Position numbers and translations under genes: made by a program | Origin: Candidatus Anaeroferrophillus wilburensis | GTDB taxonomy: Bacteria; Desulfobacterota; Anaeroferrophillalia; Anaeroferrophillales; Anaeroferrophillaceae | NCBI GenBank assembly: GCA_016934315.1 | Contig: JAFGSY010000012.1 | Span: 1-64,000 of the forward strand | Direction of reading: 5' to 3' | Length of the DNA: 64,000 nucleotides | Shown: positions 47,386 through 57,389 of the stretch, piece after piece | How positions within the stretch are numbered: position 1 is the stretch's first letter | Layout of the letters: every line of letters starts with the position of its first letter | Notes under the pieces: model-generated | The model's database searches: none | Told to the model about the DNA's origin: nothing | The model's input: the letters and a program-made list of their open reading frames with translations, nothing else

Positions 47386-48327
47386 ATGAAAACAATAACT
47401 GTTTCCGATTTACTGGATAAGAATGAAGAATACGACCTGCAGCTTGAATTGCTTAACCCCGGCAGTAGTCTCAGCCACACCATACGTCATTACCGCGTTC
47501 AGAAACACGGTCTGGCATTCTCCGGCTTCAGCCAATACCTTGATCGGGAAAGAATTCAGCTGATCGGCAGAACAGAGACATCATACCTTAAAACGCTTGA
47601 TGCTCAAACCTGCTCCCGGATTGCCGCCCAGCTCTGCAGTCACGATCTGGCCTGCTTCATCCTCACTTCAGGTCTTGAACCCCACCCGGCCATGCTGCAG
47701 CAAAGCACGGCTAACCATCTCCCTTTTCTCCGGACCAGCCATAAAACCTCAAAGTTTATTATCCAGATAAATCGGCTGTTGGAGGATCACCTGACCAAGA
47801 CAGCCACGGCCCTCGGCGTACTGATTGACCTGTATGGAGTCGGCATTCTGCTCACCGGAGAAAGCGGGATCGGCAAAAGCGAGTGCGCTCTGGATCTGAT
47901 TCAGCGTGGCCACCGGTTGATTGCCGATGATGTGATCAATATCCGCCTTATCCCCCCAAAGACACTCATTGGTTCTGCGCCATCCCTGCTCTCCTACCAT
48001 ATGGAGATCAGGGGCCTGGGGCTGATCAATATTGAGGATATTTTCGGAGTAACGGCTATCCGCGAGCAGAAACGTCTCGATCTGGTCATCAAGCTGGTTC
48101 CCTGGGCTGCTTATGACAACAGCGACCGGCTGAATCTGGAGCAGAAAACCCACACCATTCTGGGAGTAACGCTGCCAAGCCTGTCCCTGCCGGTTAGCCC
48201 GGGACGTAACCTGGTGACAATTATTGAAATAGCAGCCCGCAACCATATGCTGGCTAAAATGGGTAAAGCACCGGGGCGGAAACTCTTGGATCATCTGGCC
48301 AATAAAATGGGACAAAAAGCATCATGA
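47386..48327 (+). CDS. hprK: HPr kinase/phosphorylase
   Basis: About 313 residues. The Walker A-type loop GESGIGKSECALDLI and the HRLIADD and IEDIFGVTAI motifs belong to HPrK/P, which phosphorylates or dephosphorylates Ser46 of HPr. The N-terminal domain is full length. The start at MKTITVSD is chosen because it begins homologous sequence; an in-frame TTG lies 11 codons earlier. It overlaps rapZ by 4 nt. Confidence 0.94.
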   Translation: MKTITVSDLLDKNEEYDLQLELLNPGSSLSHTIRHYRVQKHGLAFSGFSQYLDRERIQLIGRTETSYLKTLDAQTCSRIAAQLCSHDLACFILTSGLEPHPAMLQQSTANHLPFLRTSHKTSKFIIQINRLLEDHLTKTATALGVLIDLYGVGILLTGESGIGKSECALDLIQRGHRLIADDVINIRLIPPKTLIGSAPSLLSYHMEIRGLGLINIEDIFGVTAIREQKRLDLVIKLVPWAAYDNSDRLNLEQKTHTILGVTLPSLSLPVSPGRNLVTIIEIAARNHMLAKMGKAPGRKLLDHLANKMGQKAS

Positions 48328-49196
48328 ACCAGCAATCCCTGTCAGTAATTATCATTACCGGACTCTCAGGAGCCGGGAAAAGCAGTGCCCTGAAAGTCCT
48401 TGAAGATCTGGGGTATTTTTGCATTGACAACCTTCCGGTATCCTTTCTGGCAAAATTTCTTGAACTATCCAACACCTTTTCACCATCCATGCGGGGCATC
48501 GCCTTGGTGATGGATGTCAGGGAAAAAGAATTCATCAACCGCTTTCCCGACATGTTCCAGGAACTGCTGAACACGGGGACAAAACCTGAGCTGCTCTTTC
48601 TCGAAGCCCAGGACAGCACCCTCATCAAGAGATTCAGTGAAACCAGGCGGCGACATCCGCTGGCGGTTGACGCCCCGGTTCCGGCAGGCATCAGGCAGGA
48701 AAGGGAACTGTTGCAGCCCATCAGACGACTGGCGACCAGAATTATTGACAGCAGCACCCTGACCGTTCACCAACTAAAGCATCATCTGGTCACCATTGTT
48801 GCCCCGGAAACCGATCCAGCAACCCTCTACATATCACTGATCTCTTTCGGTTTTCGCAACGGGATGCCGGCTGAAGCCGATATTGTCATGGATGTCCGTT
48901 TCCTGCCCAATCCCTATTTCATCCCGTCTTTGAGAGATAAAACCGGCCTTGACCAGGAAATCCAAGACTATGTTCTCAACCAGGAAAGCAGCCGGGAATT
49001 CATCAGCCGCTTTACCGATATGCTTGATTTTCTCATCCCCCAGTACCGGCGGGAGGGGAAAACCTATCTCACCATTGCCATCGGCTGCACCGGCGGACAG
49101 CATCGCTCCGTAAGCATCGGCAGGGCCCTTAAGGCGCAACTTGAATCATCGGGACACCATCTGAAACTGGCACACCGGGATCTTCCCGGAGGCTAA
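48324..49196 (+). CDS. rapZ: RNase adapter protein RapZ-like (YvcJ family)
   Basis: 290 residues. An N-terminal P-loop ATPase/GTPase-like domain (TGLSGAGKSSALKVLEDLG, FCIDNLPVSFL) is followed by the RNA-binding C-terminal domain, ending with TIAIGCTGGQHRSVSI. In gamma-proteobacteria RapZ controls glmS via small RNAs; in other lineages only nucleotide binding is established, so the role here is open. Neighbouring hprK and PTS genes are typical of the family's context. Confidence 0.92.
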   Translation: MNQQSLSVIIITGLSGAGKSSALKVLEDLGYFCIDNLPVSFLAKFLELSNTFSPSMRGIALVMDVREKEFINRFPDMFQELLNTGTKPELLFLEAQDSTLIKRFSETRRRHPLAVDAPVPAGIRQERELLQPIRRLATRIIDSSTLTVHQLKHHLVTIVAPETDPATLYISLISFGFRNGMPAEADIVMDVRFLPNPYFIPSLRDKTGLDQEIQDYVLNQESSREFISRFTDMLDFLIPQYRREGKTYLTIAIGCTGGQHRSVSIGRALKAQLESSGHHLKLAHRDLPGG

Positions 49197-49211
49197 AGGA
49201 AACTATTGTCC

Positions 49212-49613
49212 ATGATTGGCATTATCGTTGTTACCCACCATACGCTGGCAGAAACCCTGATTGAAACGGCCGAACAGATTGTCGGTCCCCTGGATAATGT
49301 TGAGAGCATTGGCATCGCCCCTGCCGACGATGTGGAGCAGATCAAGAAGCGGCTAGCGGCCGCCATCAGCGCCCTAAAAAAACAAGGCAAGGCGGTCCTG
49401 ATCATGACCGACATGTTTGGCGGCACCCCCTCCAATATCAGCCTTTCCTTTTTTGAACCTGACAGCGTTGAAATTATTTCGGGCGTCAATCTGCCTATGC
49501 TTCTGAAGCTGGCAACGGAACGGCAGCAGCGATCCCTGCCAAACCTGGCGTCTTTTATTACTGAATACGGCCGGAAAAACATCTTTTCCGCCGTGGAGTT
49601 TCTCGGACAATGA
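49212..49613 (+). CDS. PTS mannose-family EIIA
   Basis: About 133 residues. The domain begins MIGIIVVTHHTLAETL, with the phospho-His among H9/H10, and continues GGTPSNISLSFF and GVNLPMLLKLA as in ManX EIIA. A start at TTG two codons upstream is also possible, with AAAGGA at closer spacing. It overlaps the EIIB gene by 4 nt and heads the mannose-family EIIABCD set. Confidence 0.91.
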   Translation: MIGIIVVTHHTLAETLIETAEQIVGPLDNVESIGIAPADDVEQIKKRLAAAISALKKQGKAVLIMTDMFGGTPSNISLSFFEPDSVEIISGVNLPMLLKLATERQQRSLPNLASFITEYGRKNIFSAVEFLGQ

Positions 49614-50104
49614 CAACCCTCCTGGTCCGTGTTGACGACCGTTTGATTCATGGCCAGGTGGTGGAAACCTGGGTCCCTTATCTCAAAGCGGTCCAGATCA
49701 TCGTCGCAGATGATGACGTGAGCCGTGATCCATTTAAAAAAAGAATTATGGAAATGGCTGCCCCCCCCCTGGTCAACGTCATTATCAAAACAGTTCCTGA
49801 TGCAGTGAGCTATGTGAAAGAAAACTTTTTCCGGCCGACAGCGGTCAACACCATTTTCCTACTCTCCTCCATTAAGGATGCTTTGCAGGCACTTGATCTG
49901 GAACTGCCATGCAATCGCCTTAACCTGGGTAACATCCATTATGAAAGTGACAAAACCCCGATTACCAATTCCATCTCGCTGGATAGCAGCGAAATTGCCC
50001 TCCTCCACAAAATAGATCAAAAGGGGGTAGCCGTTTTTGTACAGCCGGTACCACGGGTTCCACCGCATGATTTTTTTGCACTTCTGGCAAAGAAAATCAT
50101 ATGA
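49610..50104 (+). CDS. PTS mannose-family EIIB
   Basis: 164 residues. The phospho-His is H14 in VRVDDRLIHGQVVETW, followed by the conserved NVIIKTVPDAVSYV and LNLGNIHYE regions. It is a single-domain EIIB receiving phosphate from the separate EIIA upstream. Separated from the EIIC gene by 67 bp. Confidence 0.93.
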   Translation: MTTLLVRVDDRLIHGQVVETWVPYLKAVQIIVADDDVSRDPFKKRIMEMAAPPLVNVIIKTVPDAVSYVKENFFRPTAVNTIFLLSSIKDALQALDLELPCNRLNLGNIHYESDKTPITNSISLDSSEIALLHKIDQKGVAVFVQPVPRVPPHDFFALLAKKII

Positions 50105-50171
50105 CCAACCATGAATATCTATACCTCGGGGTACCTTATGAACCAGCAATGCAGAGAGAGCCATAACCACC

Positions 50172-50885
50172 ATGACCCTTGCCATCAGCACCATACTTAT
50201 AACGTCACTTAAGCTGGCTGTCGCCGGGGCCTGTATCTGTTTAGACCGAACAGCATGCGGACAACTGATGATCTCCAGACCGATGGTTGCCGGCACCCTG
50301 ATGGGATTTTTGGCCGGCAACCCGACACTCGGGCTGTTCACCGGCGTCCTAATCGAGCTGTTATGGCTGCATGAACTGCCGGTCGGCACCGTGATTCCCA
50401 CCGACGACACCCTGGTTGCTGTCCTGGCCAGCGGTATTGCTGCCGCCATAACTGCTAAAACGCAACTTTCCGACCCGGCGGCCAGCGGAGCAGTGGTGTT
50501 TCTGGTAATCGCCATCCTGCTGCCGCTGAGTTCTCTCAGCAGAAAGATTGAATGTCTGATCAGAAACCGTAATGCGACTATCCTTACCAGGATGGAAACC
50601 CAGCTGTTAGCCGGCAATCCTGACCACGCCATCGCCTTACACCTTTGGGGAATCTACCATTTCTGGTGTTATAATGCGCTGGCCATTTTCATAACCAGCA
50701 CCCTGATGCTGTTGATCGTGCCAAGTATCAACCGGCTGCTGCCAGCCGGTCTCATAGCGGTCATGGATGGCCTGTTGATTATCTTTCCCCTGCTCGGCAT
50801 TGCAAGTCTCCTCTCAAGCCTGCATCGGAAACATATGCACATTCTTTTTGTGATCCTGGCCTTGGCCTTCACCTGTCTCCGGTAA
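50172..50885 (+). CDS. PTS mannose-family EIIC
   Basis: 237 residues, integral membrane with about six or seven hydrophobic segments (SLKLAVAGACICLDRTA, GTLMGFLAGNPTLGLFTG, LLWLHELPVG, FLVIAILLPLSS, LFVILALAFTC). The GNPTLGLFTGVLIELLWL stretch resembles the substrate-facing EIIC motif. It is shorter than ManY (about 266), so a reduced transporter is possible. It must pair with the EIID protein encoded next. Confidence 0.88.
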   Translation: MTLAISTILITSLKLAVAGACICLDRTACGQLMISRPMVAGTLMGFLAGNPTLGLFTGVLIELLWLHELPVGTVIPTDDTLVAVLASGIAAAITAKTQLSDPAASGAVVFLVIAILLPLSSLSRKIECLIRNRNATILTRMETQLLAGNPDHAIALHLWGIYHFWCYNALAIFITSTLMLLIVPSINRLLPAGLIAVMDGLLIIFPLLGIASLLSSLHRKHMHILFVILALAFTCLR

Positions 50886-50946
50886 TCCCTTGAAAACCGG
50901 ACGCGGATATGAGTATAAACGCCTCTTTTGCTACTAGAGTTTGCCC

Positions 50947-51699
50947 ATGCACTTGCGAATAACTCTTGAACAACGTATTTTTTTACGCAGCCTCTGCTGG
51001 CAGGCCTCCTGGAATTTCGGCCGCATGCAGAATATGGGACTGGCATACGCCATCTACCCGCTCCTGCAGCAGCGCTACGACAGACAGCGGCAGCAGCTGT
51101 GCAAGGCATTATCCGCCTATCTGGGATTTTTCAACACCAATCCGGTGATGGCTGCTGCGGTTCTCGGCATTCTTGTCCACCTGGAAAAACGGGGGGAGGG
51201 ACAGCATGGCATGCTGATCGCCAGGAACCTCAATTCCCTCTATGGCGCCGTAGGCGATGCTTTTTTCTGGAATGGCCTCAAACCGGCAATGGCACTGCTG
51301 GCGGTCATCATCTATTTTGCCGGGGGCGGTTTCTGGGCGCCGCTGCTGCTGCTGGCGGGATATAATGCTGTGCACTTGGGGATCCGCTACACTATTTATA
51401 CCCTCGGCGTTCACCACGGACTGGAGGTGATCAATACCATTCATTACTGGCGGCTGCCAAAGGTCAAGCTGGTCATGAGCTATGGCATTGTTATCATGAT
51501 GGCGGCTATCATACCGTTGATGTTCAGCACTCTTCAGCCGGTTCCCGGTTGCCCGATCAGCTTTTTTCTGCTACTAATCGGAGGAATCTATTTGTGCTCC
51601 CATCTTTTGGCTCGGGGGATTGCGTTACCTAAACTTTTTTACGGCAGCAGCCTGTTTGTGGCGTCAGTCATCATCGGCTATCGCTATTGGTTTTTTTAA
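50947..51699 (+). CDS. PTS mannose-family EIID
   Basis: About 250 residues, shorter than ManZ (about 283). The N-terminus is rich in charged residues (LEQRIFLRSLCWQASWNFGRMQ), and there is a cluster of hydrophobic C-terminal segments (IVIMMAAIIPLMFS and ISFFLLLIGGIYLCSHLL). The GDAFFWNGLKP motif is typical of EIID. The ATG is used (TTG lies two codons before). The substrate is unknown. Confidence 0.87.
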   Translation: MHLRITLEQRIFLRSLCWQASWNFGRMQNMGLAYAIYPLLQQRYDRQRQQLCKALSAYLGFFNTNPVMAAAVLGILVHLEKRGEGQHGMLIARNLNSLYGAVGDAFFWNGLKPAMALLAVIIYFAGGGFWAPLLLLAGYNAVHLGIRYTIYTLGVHHGLEVINTIHYWRLPKVKLVMSYGIVIMMAAIIPLMFSTLQPVPGCPISFFLLLIGGIYLCSHLLARGIALPKLFYGSSLFVASVIIGYRYWFF

Positions 51700-51727
51700 A
51701 GGGCTTGCGGCTTCTCAAGTGGCTATC

Positions 51728-52000
51728 ATGCAAAGGAAAGAATTCACCATCCTTAATAAGCTGGGTCTCCATGCCCGGGCGGCAGCGCTGCTGGTTAAGA
51801 CCGCCAGCGCGTTCACGGCTGAAATCCACGTCGGCAGGGATGATCTCCGGGTTAACGGCAAAAGCATTATGGGAGTCCTGCTGCTGGCCGCCTCTCAAGG
51901 CAGTACCATCTGGATTGAAACCGGCGGGGATGATGAAGAGGATGCCATGCAGGCCATAGGTGAACTTATCAACAACGGCTTTGGCGAACTGGAACCATGA
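51728..52000 (+). CDS. ptsH: Phosphocarrier protein HPr with Ala at position 18
   Basis: 90 residues. The phospho-acceptor H15 sits in NKLGLHARAAALL, with R17 next to it; the usual Pro in HARPA is Ala18 here. S46 is present in NGKSIMGVLLLAA, the site for HPr kinase, so Ser-P regulation is possible in line with the hprK gene nearby. It overlaps ptsI by 4 nt. The start is the ATG of MQRKEF; sequence upstream is the end of the EIID gene in another frame. Confidence 0.93.
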   Translation: MQRKEFTILNKLGLHARAAALLVKTASAFTAEIHVGRDDLRVNGKSIMGVLLLAASQGSTIWIETGGDDEEDAMQAIGELINNGFGELEP

Positions 52001-53775
52001 CAGATAATCAATGTATCATGAAGGGTATTGGCGTTTCCCCGGGAATCGTCGTCGGCCGAGCCTTTCTCCTTGACCGGGACAAACTGAAACCGGCCATGGA
52101 AAAAATTGCCAGTGAGCAGGTCCAGGGAGAGATCGACCGCTTTCTGGACGCCATTGCCGCTGCCCGGCGCGAACTCATGGAGAGTCATGACAAGGCACTG
52201 AAGAATTCCAGCACCAATAATGGCAGCAAGGATCATCTCTACCTTTTTGACGTCCATCTAATGATGATGGATGATAAAATGATTACAGATGAAACCGCCA
52301 AGCTGATCCGCGAAAAAAAGATCAATGCGGAATGGGCCTTGACTTTGAACGTTGAAAAAATCAGGAAAATTTTCGACCGCATGGACGACCCCTACATGCG
52401 AGAACGGCAGGCGGATATTTCCCATGTGGCTGAGAGAATTCTCCGCCAGCTGATGAAGAGTGACTATGACAGCATAGAAAAAATTTCCAACGATGTCATT
52501 CTCATCGCCCATGACCTGTCACCGGCCGACACCATGCAGCTCAACCTCGGCAAAGTAAAAGCATTTGTTACCGACCTGGGGGGACGCACCTCCCATACCG
52601 CTATCGTCGCCCGTTCACTGGAAATTCCGGCAGTGGTCGGCCTTGAACGGGCAACAGAAATGATCAATGGCGGCAACCGGCTGATTGTTGACGGCATTGA
52701 CGGCCGTATTATTGTCTCCCCCACCCTTGAGCAGGTCCGCCACTACCGCGAAAAAGCGGAAAAATACCTCTTTTTCCAGCGGCAGCTGCTGGAAAACCGT
52801 GAGCTGGCCCCACAGACCAAAGATGGCTTTGCCATCGAGCTGGCCGCCAACATCGAAAACCCGGAAGAAGCGGAATCAGCAATCTCCCATGGCGCCGGCG
52901 CCATCGGCCTCTACCGGACGGAATTCCTTTATCTCAACCGGGATGATCTTCCCAAAGAGGAGGAACACTATATCACCTATAAGCGGGTGCTGCAGATGGT
53001 GCCCGACCAGGAAGTCACCATCCGGACACTGGACCTGGGATATGACAAAATTTCCCGCCACCGTTTCCATGAGGATACCATTAATCCCGCCATGGGGCTG
53101 CGGGGCATCCGTTTGTGTTTCAAGCAGAAAGAGATCTTTCGCGACCAGCTTCGTGGCATTCTACGGGCCAGCCAGCACGGCAAGGTAAAAATCCTCTTCC
53201 CGATGATTTCCGGCATGCGTGATCTCAGGCAGGCTAAAGAGATTCTTGCAGATGTCAAGGATGAACTGCGCCGCAAAGGGATTGCCTTTGACGACAATAT
53301 CCCCATCGGGGTAATGATTGAGATCCCTTCAGCCGCAGTGGTCGCCGATCTCCTGGCCCGGGAAGTGGATTTTTTCAGCATCGGCACCAATGATCTTATT
53401 CAGTACACCCTGGCTGTCGACCGGGTCAATGAACATGTCTCCTGTTTTTACGAACCGCTGCACCCGGCGATTCTCAGGTTGTTGCAGAACACCATCGAAG
53501 CAGCCCATGGCAACGGCATCCCGGTAAGTGTCTGCGGGGAAATGGCTGGTGAACCGCTCTACACTCTGGTGCTGCTGGGACTGGGACTGGATCAGCTGAG
53601 TATGAACCCCCTTTCCATCCCGTACATCAAGAAAATCATGCGGGACAGCACCTATGAGGAAGCCAAAGAGATCGTCAAGGAATGCCTGACGTTCACGGTG
53701 GCCACGGATGTTGAGAACTTTGTCGAAGAACAGATGCGGCACCGCTTCACCGACGACTTTTTGATGAAACTGTAG
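51997..53775 (+). CDS. ptsI: PTS enzyme I
   Basis: 592 residues. It takes phosphate from phosphoenolpyruvate on H200 ([14 protein letters not shown]) and passes it to HPr. The C-terminal PEP-binding barrel contains [13 protein letters not shown] and [11 protein letters not shown], with the catalytic Cys. The length is near the usual 575. It ends the hprK-to-ptsI run, so EI, HPr, EIIA-Ntr and EIIABCD are all encoded in one stretch. Confidence 0.97.
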   Translation: MTDNQCIMKGIGVSPGIVVGRAFLLDRDKLKPAMEKIASEQVQGEIDRFLDAIAAARRELMESHDKALKNSSTNNGSKDHLYLFDVHLMMMDDKMITDETAKLIREKKINAEWALTLNVEKIRKIFDRMDDPYMRERQADISHVAERILRQLMKSDYDSIEKISNDVILIAHDLSPADTMQLNLGKVKAFVTDLGGRTSHTAIVARSLEIPAVVGLERATEMINGGNRLIVDGIDGRIIVSPTLEQVRHYREKAEKYLFFQRQLLENRELAPQTKDGFAIELAANIENPEEAESAISHGAGAIGLYRTEFLYLNRDDLPKEEEHYITYKRVLQMVPDQEVTIRTLDLGYDKISRHRFHEDTINPAMGLRGIRLCFKQKEIFRDQLRGILRASQHGKVKILFPMISGMRDLRQAKEILADVKDELRRKGIAFDDNIPIGVMIEIPSAAVVADLLAREVDFFSIGTNDLIQYTLAVDRVNEHVSCFYEPLHPAILRLLQNTIEAAHGNGIPVSVCGEMAGEPLYTLVLLGLGLDQLSMNPLSIPYIKKIMRDSTYEEAKEIVKECLTFTVATDVENFVEEQMRHRFTDDFLMKL

Positions 53776-53834
53776 CCGCCAGGCTAACCATTAAGGACAA
53801 TACTTTTACGACCCCAAGAGAAGGAGCTATAATC

Positions 53835-55004
53835 ATGAGCATGCCCAATTACCTTTTCACTTCCGAATCAGTAACCGAGGGGCACCCCGACAAGATTGCT
53901 GATCAGATTTCCGATGCGGTACTGGATAATATTCTCGAGCAGGATGCGACCGGGCGGGTTGCCTGTGAAACCATGGTCACCACCGGCATGGCAGTGATTG
54001 CCGGCGAAATCACCACGTCCTGCTATGTTGACATCCCCTCGGTGGTCCGCGAAACCATTAGAGAGATCGGTTATGACGATTCCTCCATGGGCTTTGACTG
54101 GGAAACCTGTGCCGTCCTCACCAGTATCGACAAGCAGTCACCGGACATCTCCATGGGCGTCACTTCGGGCGAAGGACTCTACAAGGAGCAGGGCGCCGGC
54201 GACCAGGGACTGATGTTCGGTTATGCGTGCAATGAAACCGATGAACTGATGCCCATGCCCATTGTTTATGCCCACCGGTTGACGAGGGAACTGGCCCGCC
54301 AGCGGAAAAACCGTACGCTGCCTTTCCTCCGGCCGGACGGCAAGTCCCAGGTAACCATTGAATATGAAGGACACCAGCCGAAAAGGATTGACACGGTCGT
54401 GGTTTCCAGTCAACATGCCCCCGACATAGCCTACAACGAGCTGAAGGAAGGAATCATCGAGCAGGTTATTAAACCTGTACTCCCGGCGGCCATGCTGGAT
54501 TCCCAAACCAACTTTTACGTCAATCCCACCGGCCGCTTTGTGGTCGGCGGCCCCATGGGGGACTGCGGGTTGACCGGACGGAAGATTATTGTTGACACGT
54601 ATGGCGGCCAGGGCAGCCACGGTGGCGGCTGCTTTTCCGGCAAAGATCCCTCGAAAGTGGATCGCAGCGCCTCCTATATGGCCCGCTACATTGCTAAAAA
54701 TATTGTCGCCGCCGGCTTGGCCGAACGCTGTGAAGTCCAGGTAGCCTATGCCATCGGCGTCGCCCAGCCGGTCAGCGTCATGATCAACTGTTTCGGCACC
54801 GGCAAAATTCCCTCGGAAACCATCTCAGAACTGGTGCGCAAAAACTTCGATCTACGGCCGGCAGCTATTATTGAAAAGCTTGACCTCCTCCGTCCCATCT
54901 ATCTGCAAACCGCCGCTTACGGACATTTTGGCCGCCAGGAACCGGGTTTCACCTGGGAACAGACCGACATGGCCGCCACCCTCCAACGCGAAGCAGGGAT
55001 ATGA
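53835..55004 (+). CDS. metK: S-adenosylmethionine synthetase
   Basis: 389 residues. It makes SAM from methionine and ATP. Signatures include [29 protein letters not shown] and [16 protein letters not shown], and the ending is AATLQREA. The start has AAGGAG before ATG. The 59-bp upstream gap is too short for an S-box riboswitch and shows none. A tRNA-Ser gene follows 113 bp downstream. Confidence 0.98.
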   Translation: MSMPNYLFTSESVTEGHPDKIADQISDAVLDNILEQDATGRVACETMVTTGMAVIAGEITTSCYVDIPSVVRETIREIGYDDSSMGFDWETCAVLTSIDKQSPDISMGVTSGEGLYKEQGAGDQGLMFGYACNETDELMPMPIVYAHRLTRELARQRKNRTLPFLRPDGKSQVTIEYEGHQPKRIDTVVVSSQHAPDIAYNELKEGIIEQVIKPVLPAAMLDSQTNFYVNPTGRFVVGGPMGDCGLTGRKIIVDTYGGQGSHGGGCFSGKDPSKVDRSASYMARYIAKNIVAAGLAERCEVQVAYAIGVAQPVSVMINCFGTGKIPSETISELVRKNFDLRPAAIIEKLDLLRPIYLQTAAYGHFGRQEPGFTWEQTDMAATLQREAGI

Positions 55005-55117
55005 GCAGCATCCCCAATTAACAGTGTATGGTTAAAGGAACAACGTTCAGAGAAAACAATAAAAATTATTTCCCAGGTAAACTATCTTACGGTGCAAACC
55101 GCGGTATTGAGTGTCAA

Positions 55118-55206
55118 GGAGAGATGGCCGAGTGGTCGAAGGCGGTTGACTCGAAATCAGCTGTGGGCTACGCTCACCGTGGGTTCGAATCCCACTCTCT
55201 CCGCCA
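55118..55206 (+). tRNA. tRNA-Ser (anticodon CGA)
   Basis: 89 nt including an encoded CCA. The acceptor stem pairs GGAGAGA with TCTCTCC, followed by discriminator G. The anticodon loop CTCGAAA puts anticodon CGA at 55152-55154, flanked by GTTGA and TCAGC. A long variable arm (TGTGGGCTACGCTCACCG region) is the class-II feature of serine tRNAs, and the T-loop is GGGTTCGAATCCC. It decodes UCG and is followed by a strong terminator. Confidence 0.97.
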
Positions 55207-55213
55207 GTCATAT

Positions 55214-55246
55214 GGACTTCCAATGGTTTTGGAAGTCCTTTTTTTT
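55214..55246 (+). terminator. Rho-independent terminator after tRNA-Ser
   Basis: Perfect 9-bp inverted repeat GGACTTCCA / TGGAAGTCC with a 7-nt loop, followed directly by eight T residues, 8 nt after the tRNA CCA end. Confidence 0.93.
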
Positions 55247-55444
55247 GCAGGAGGTGAAAAATATTCCTGCCGGGGTGTGCTGCCGTCATCGTTCATTTTG
55301 CAAAACTGCAGAAAGGTGTTATCATTGTTTTTCAGGGAATAGAGCGCAGGGACCTCAGCCTCCAGGCCCCAACTGAAATCATTCACCCGGAGGTGCCGGT
55401 TGCCGTTAAACCCTAACGGGCATGACACGGAGAGGAATACGACA

Positions 55445-57265
55445 ATGCATCGATGGCTGAAGGCAACCATGGTAACGCTACTGCTGGTTGCAGCGGTAAT
55501 TGTCGGCTTGACGCTCTTTATCCGCTTCACCTTCACCGAGGACCGGCTGAAAACACTGCTCATTCCAGCGGCAGAAAAAGTACTGAACCGGCCGGTTGCC
55601 ATTGACCGCCTGCAGATCGGCATCTTATCCGGAATTACCATCAGTAATGCGACAATCAAGGAACTCGATGGCTCCGGCAATCTGCTGACCATCGATACCA
55701 TAGCTCTCCGCTATGATCTCTGGAAGCTGCTACAGCGCCAGCTGGCGATCAGTGAGATAACCGTCGTCAATCCCCAAATCCATATTGTCCGCAACCGGCA
55801 AGGCCTCTACAATATCAGCAACCTTAGCGCTCCGCCAGACGAAATCTCCACGCCACCGGCGGTAGAACAACCGTCAGCAGGAAAAACCGCCGCCCTGCTG
55901 CTGGCGGTTACCGTTGCCGAGCTCGCCGTGGACAACCTGTCATTCAGCTTCCATGACGCATTGGAACAATTACCAACCGTCCAAGGTACTGGCGATCTGC
56001 GGCTGTCCATGCACCTTGACCCGCGACGGCAGTCTTGGACCGGCAAAGGCCTCATCACCTTGGCAGCTGATCTTCATTACCACACTGTCCGGCCCCACCT
56101 GGCAGGCACGATCACCTTTAACCAGGATCAAGCCAGCTACACCGTTACCCTCCAGCAGGAAGCGGAAACCATCCGAATCTCCGGCCTGATAGATAATTTT
56201 TTCCATGGACCGGCAATAACCGCTGATCTTTACAGCGAACAGATTCATGCCGATTACCTGGCCGGCCTGTTAGGTTCTCTGACCGGCTCAGCGCCAGCCC
56301 AGCCACCGGCGGTGGTGAAATCCGCAACAACAAAGAATACCCCGACAGCCAAAAAAGGCCATCCAGGGAGATCTCAGGCAACATCACCGGCACCGACTCC
56401 ACAGCTCACAGCCAAGGGCAGCATCGACTGCAAACAAGTCATCTATAATCGAGCAGCTGCCGAGGATTTTCACTGTTTCTATCGCTTTGACCAAGGGATG
56501 CTGACCATCAGGGACATCCGGGGCCGTACTGCCGGCGGTACCTTTGCCGGGGCTATGGAGATTGACCTCAAATCCGAGACGCCACCCTACCGCGGCGAGC
56601 TGGCGGCTGACACCCTGCAGGTGCCTGCCCTGTTGAGCATGTACTCCCCCAAGGCGCCGGTGGTGACCCGTGGCACCCTGCAAACGAATCTTACCTTTGC
56701 CGGCCGGGGGGTCGGGCAGGCGGAAATGGAAAAACACCTGACCGCCAGGGGAACCTATGTCCTTCGGGACGGCCAGCTGCAAGCCAACGCCACGACCAAA
56801 GAAATTGTCCGGCTTCTCAAACTGCCGCAGTTGGCAGACCCTTCATTTGATGATCTTTCTGGAAATTTTCAGTTGAAAAAAGGCAACGTCAGCATTGACT
56901 CATCGATGCAGGGAGATAGCTTTTCAGCCACCGGCAACGGCCGCATCGGGCTTGATGGCACCCTTGCCCTGCCGGTCACTGTGCGTCTTGGGCCGACATT
57001 GAGCAACCAGTTTCAGCAGCAGTTTTCCTGGGGTACTCTCCTGCTGAACAAGGCGGGAGAAACGGAACTGTCCCTCTTCCTGGAAGGCACGATCGGCAGG
57101 CCAAAAGTTACCCTGGATACTCACGCAGCCCAGCAGCAACTGGAAAAACAATTACAACAAACCCTTGACACCTTCCTGGGCAACAAGAAAACACCGGCAG
57201 AGGGCACCAGACAACAACCGGCACTGCCCCTGCAGGAGCTTATTCCCAAGCTGTTTGGCCGGTAG
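55445..57265 (+). CDS. AsmA-family inner-membrane-anchored protein
   Basis: About 606 residues. A single N-terminal membrane helix (VTLLLVAAVIVGLTLFIRF) precedes a large beta-rich periplasmic part: the AsmA N-domain (FTEDRLKTLLIPAAEKVLNRPVAI read in parts, GILSGITISNATI, ISEITVVNPQIHI), a spacer rich in Pro, Ala and Thr near residues 280-315, and the AsmA_2-type C-terminal domain (GSIDCKQVIYN, GKATTKEIVRLLKL-like segment). AsmA/TamB-like proteins are thought to move phospholipid between membranes (family knowledge). AGAGGA 8 nt before the ATG sets the start. Confidence 0.82.
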   Translation: MHRWLKATMVTLLLVAAVIVGLTLFIRFTFTEDRLKTLLIPAAEKVLNRPVAIDRLQIGILSGITISNATIKELDGSGNLLTIDTIALRYDLWKLLQRQLAISEITVVNPQIHIVRNRQGLYNISNLSAPPDEISTPPAVEQPSAGKTAALLLAVTVAELAVDNLSFSFHDALEQLPTVQGTGDLRLSMHLDPRRQSWTGKGLITLAADLHYHTVRPHLAGTITFNQDQASYTVTLQQEAETIRISGLIDNFFHGPAITADLYSEQIHADYLAGLLGSLTGSAPAQPPAVVKSATTKNTPTAKKGHPGRSQATSPAPTPQLTAKGSIDCKQVIYNRAAAEDFHCFYRFDQGMLTIRDIRGRTAGGTFAGAMEIDLKSETPPYRGELAADTLQVPALLSMYSPKAPVVTRGTLQTNLTFAGRGVGQAEMEKHLTARGTYVLRDGQLQANATTKEIVRLLKLPQLADPSFDDLSGNFQLKKGNVSIDSSMQGDSFSATGNGRIGLDGTLALPVTVRLGPTLSNQFQQQFSWGTLLLNKAGETELSLFLEGTIGRPKVTLDTHAAQQQLEKQLQQTLDTFLGNKKTPAEGTRQQPALPLQELIPKLFGR

Positions 57266-57389
57266 ACAGGGGAGGAATTACACCACCGGTGAGAACCAAA
57301 GATAAAACCTGAGGGCATCGTCGCTTTTTTCCTCCCCGTTGGGCTCTCAGGGAATACAATGCGGTCGTTTTTCAACCGGAAGGGACAAT

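Noticed and set aside
53776-53834. S-box SAM riboswitch before metK
   Set aside because: The gap is only 59 bp, too short for the aptamer, and has no matching helices.
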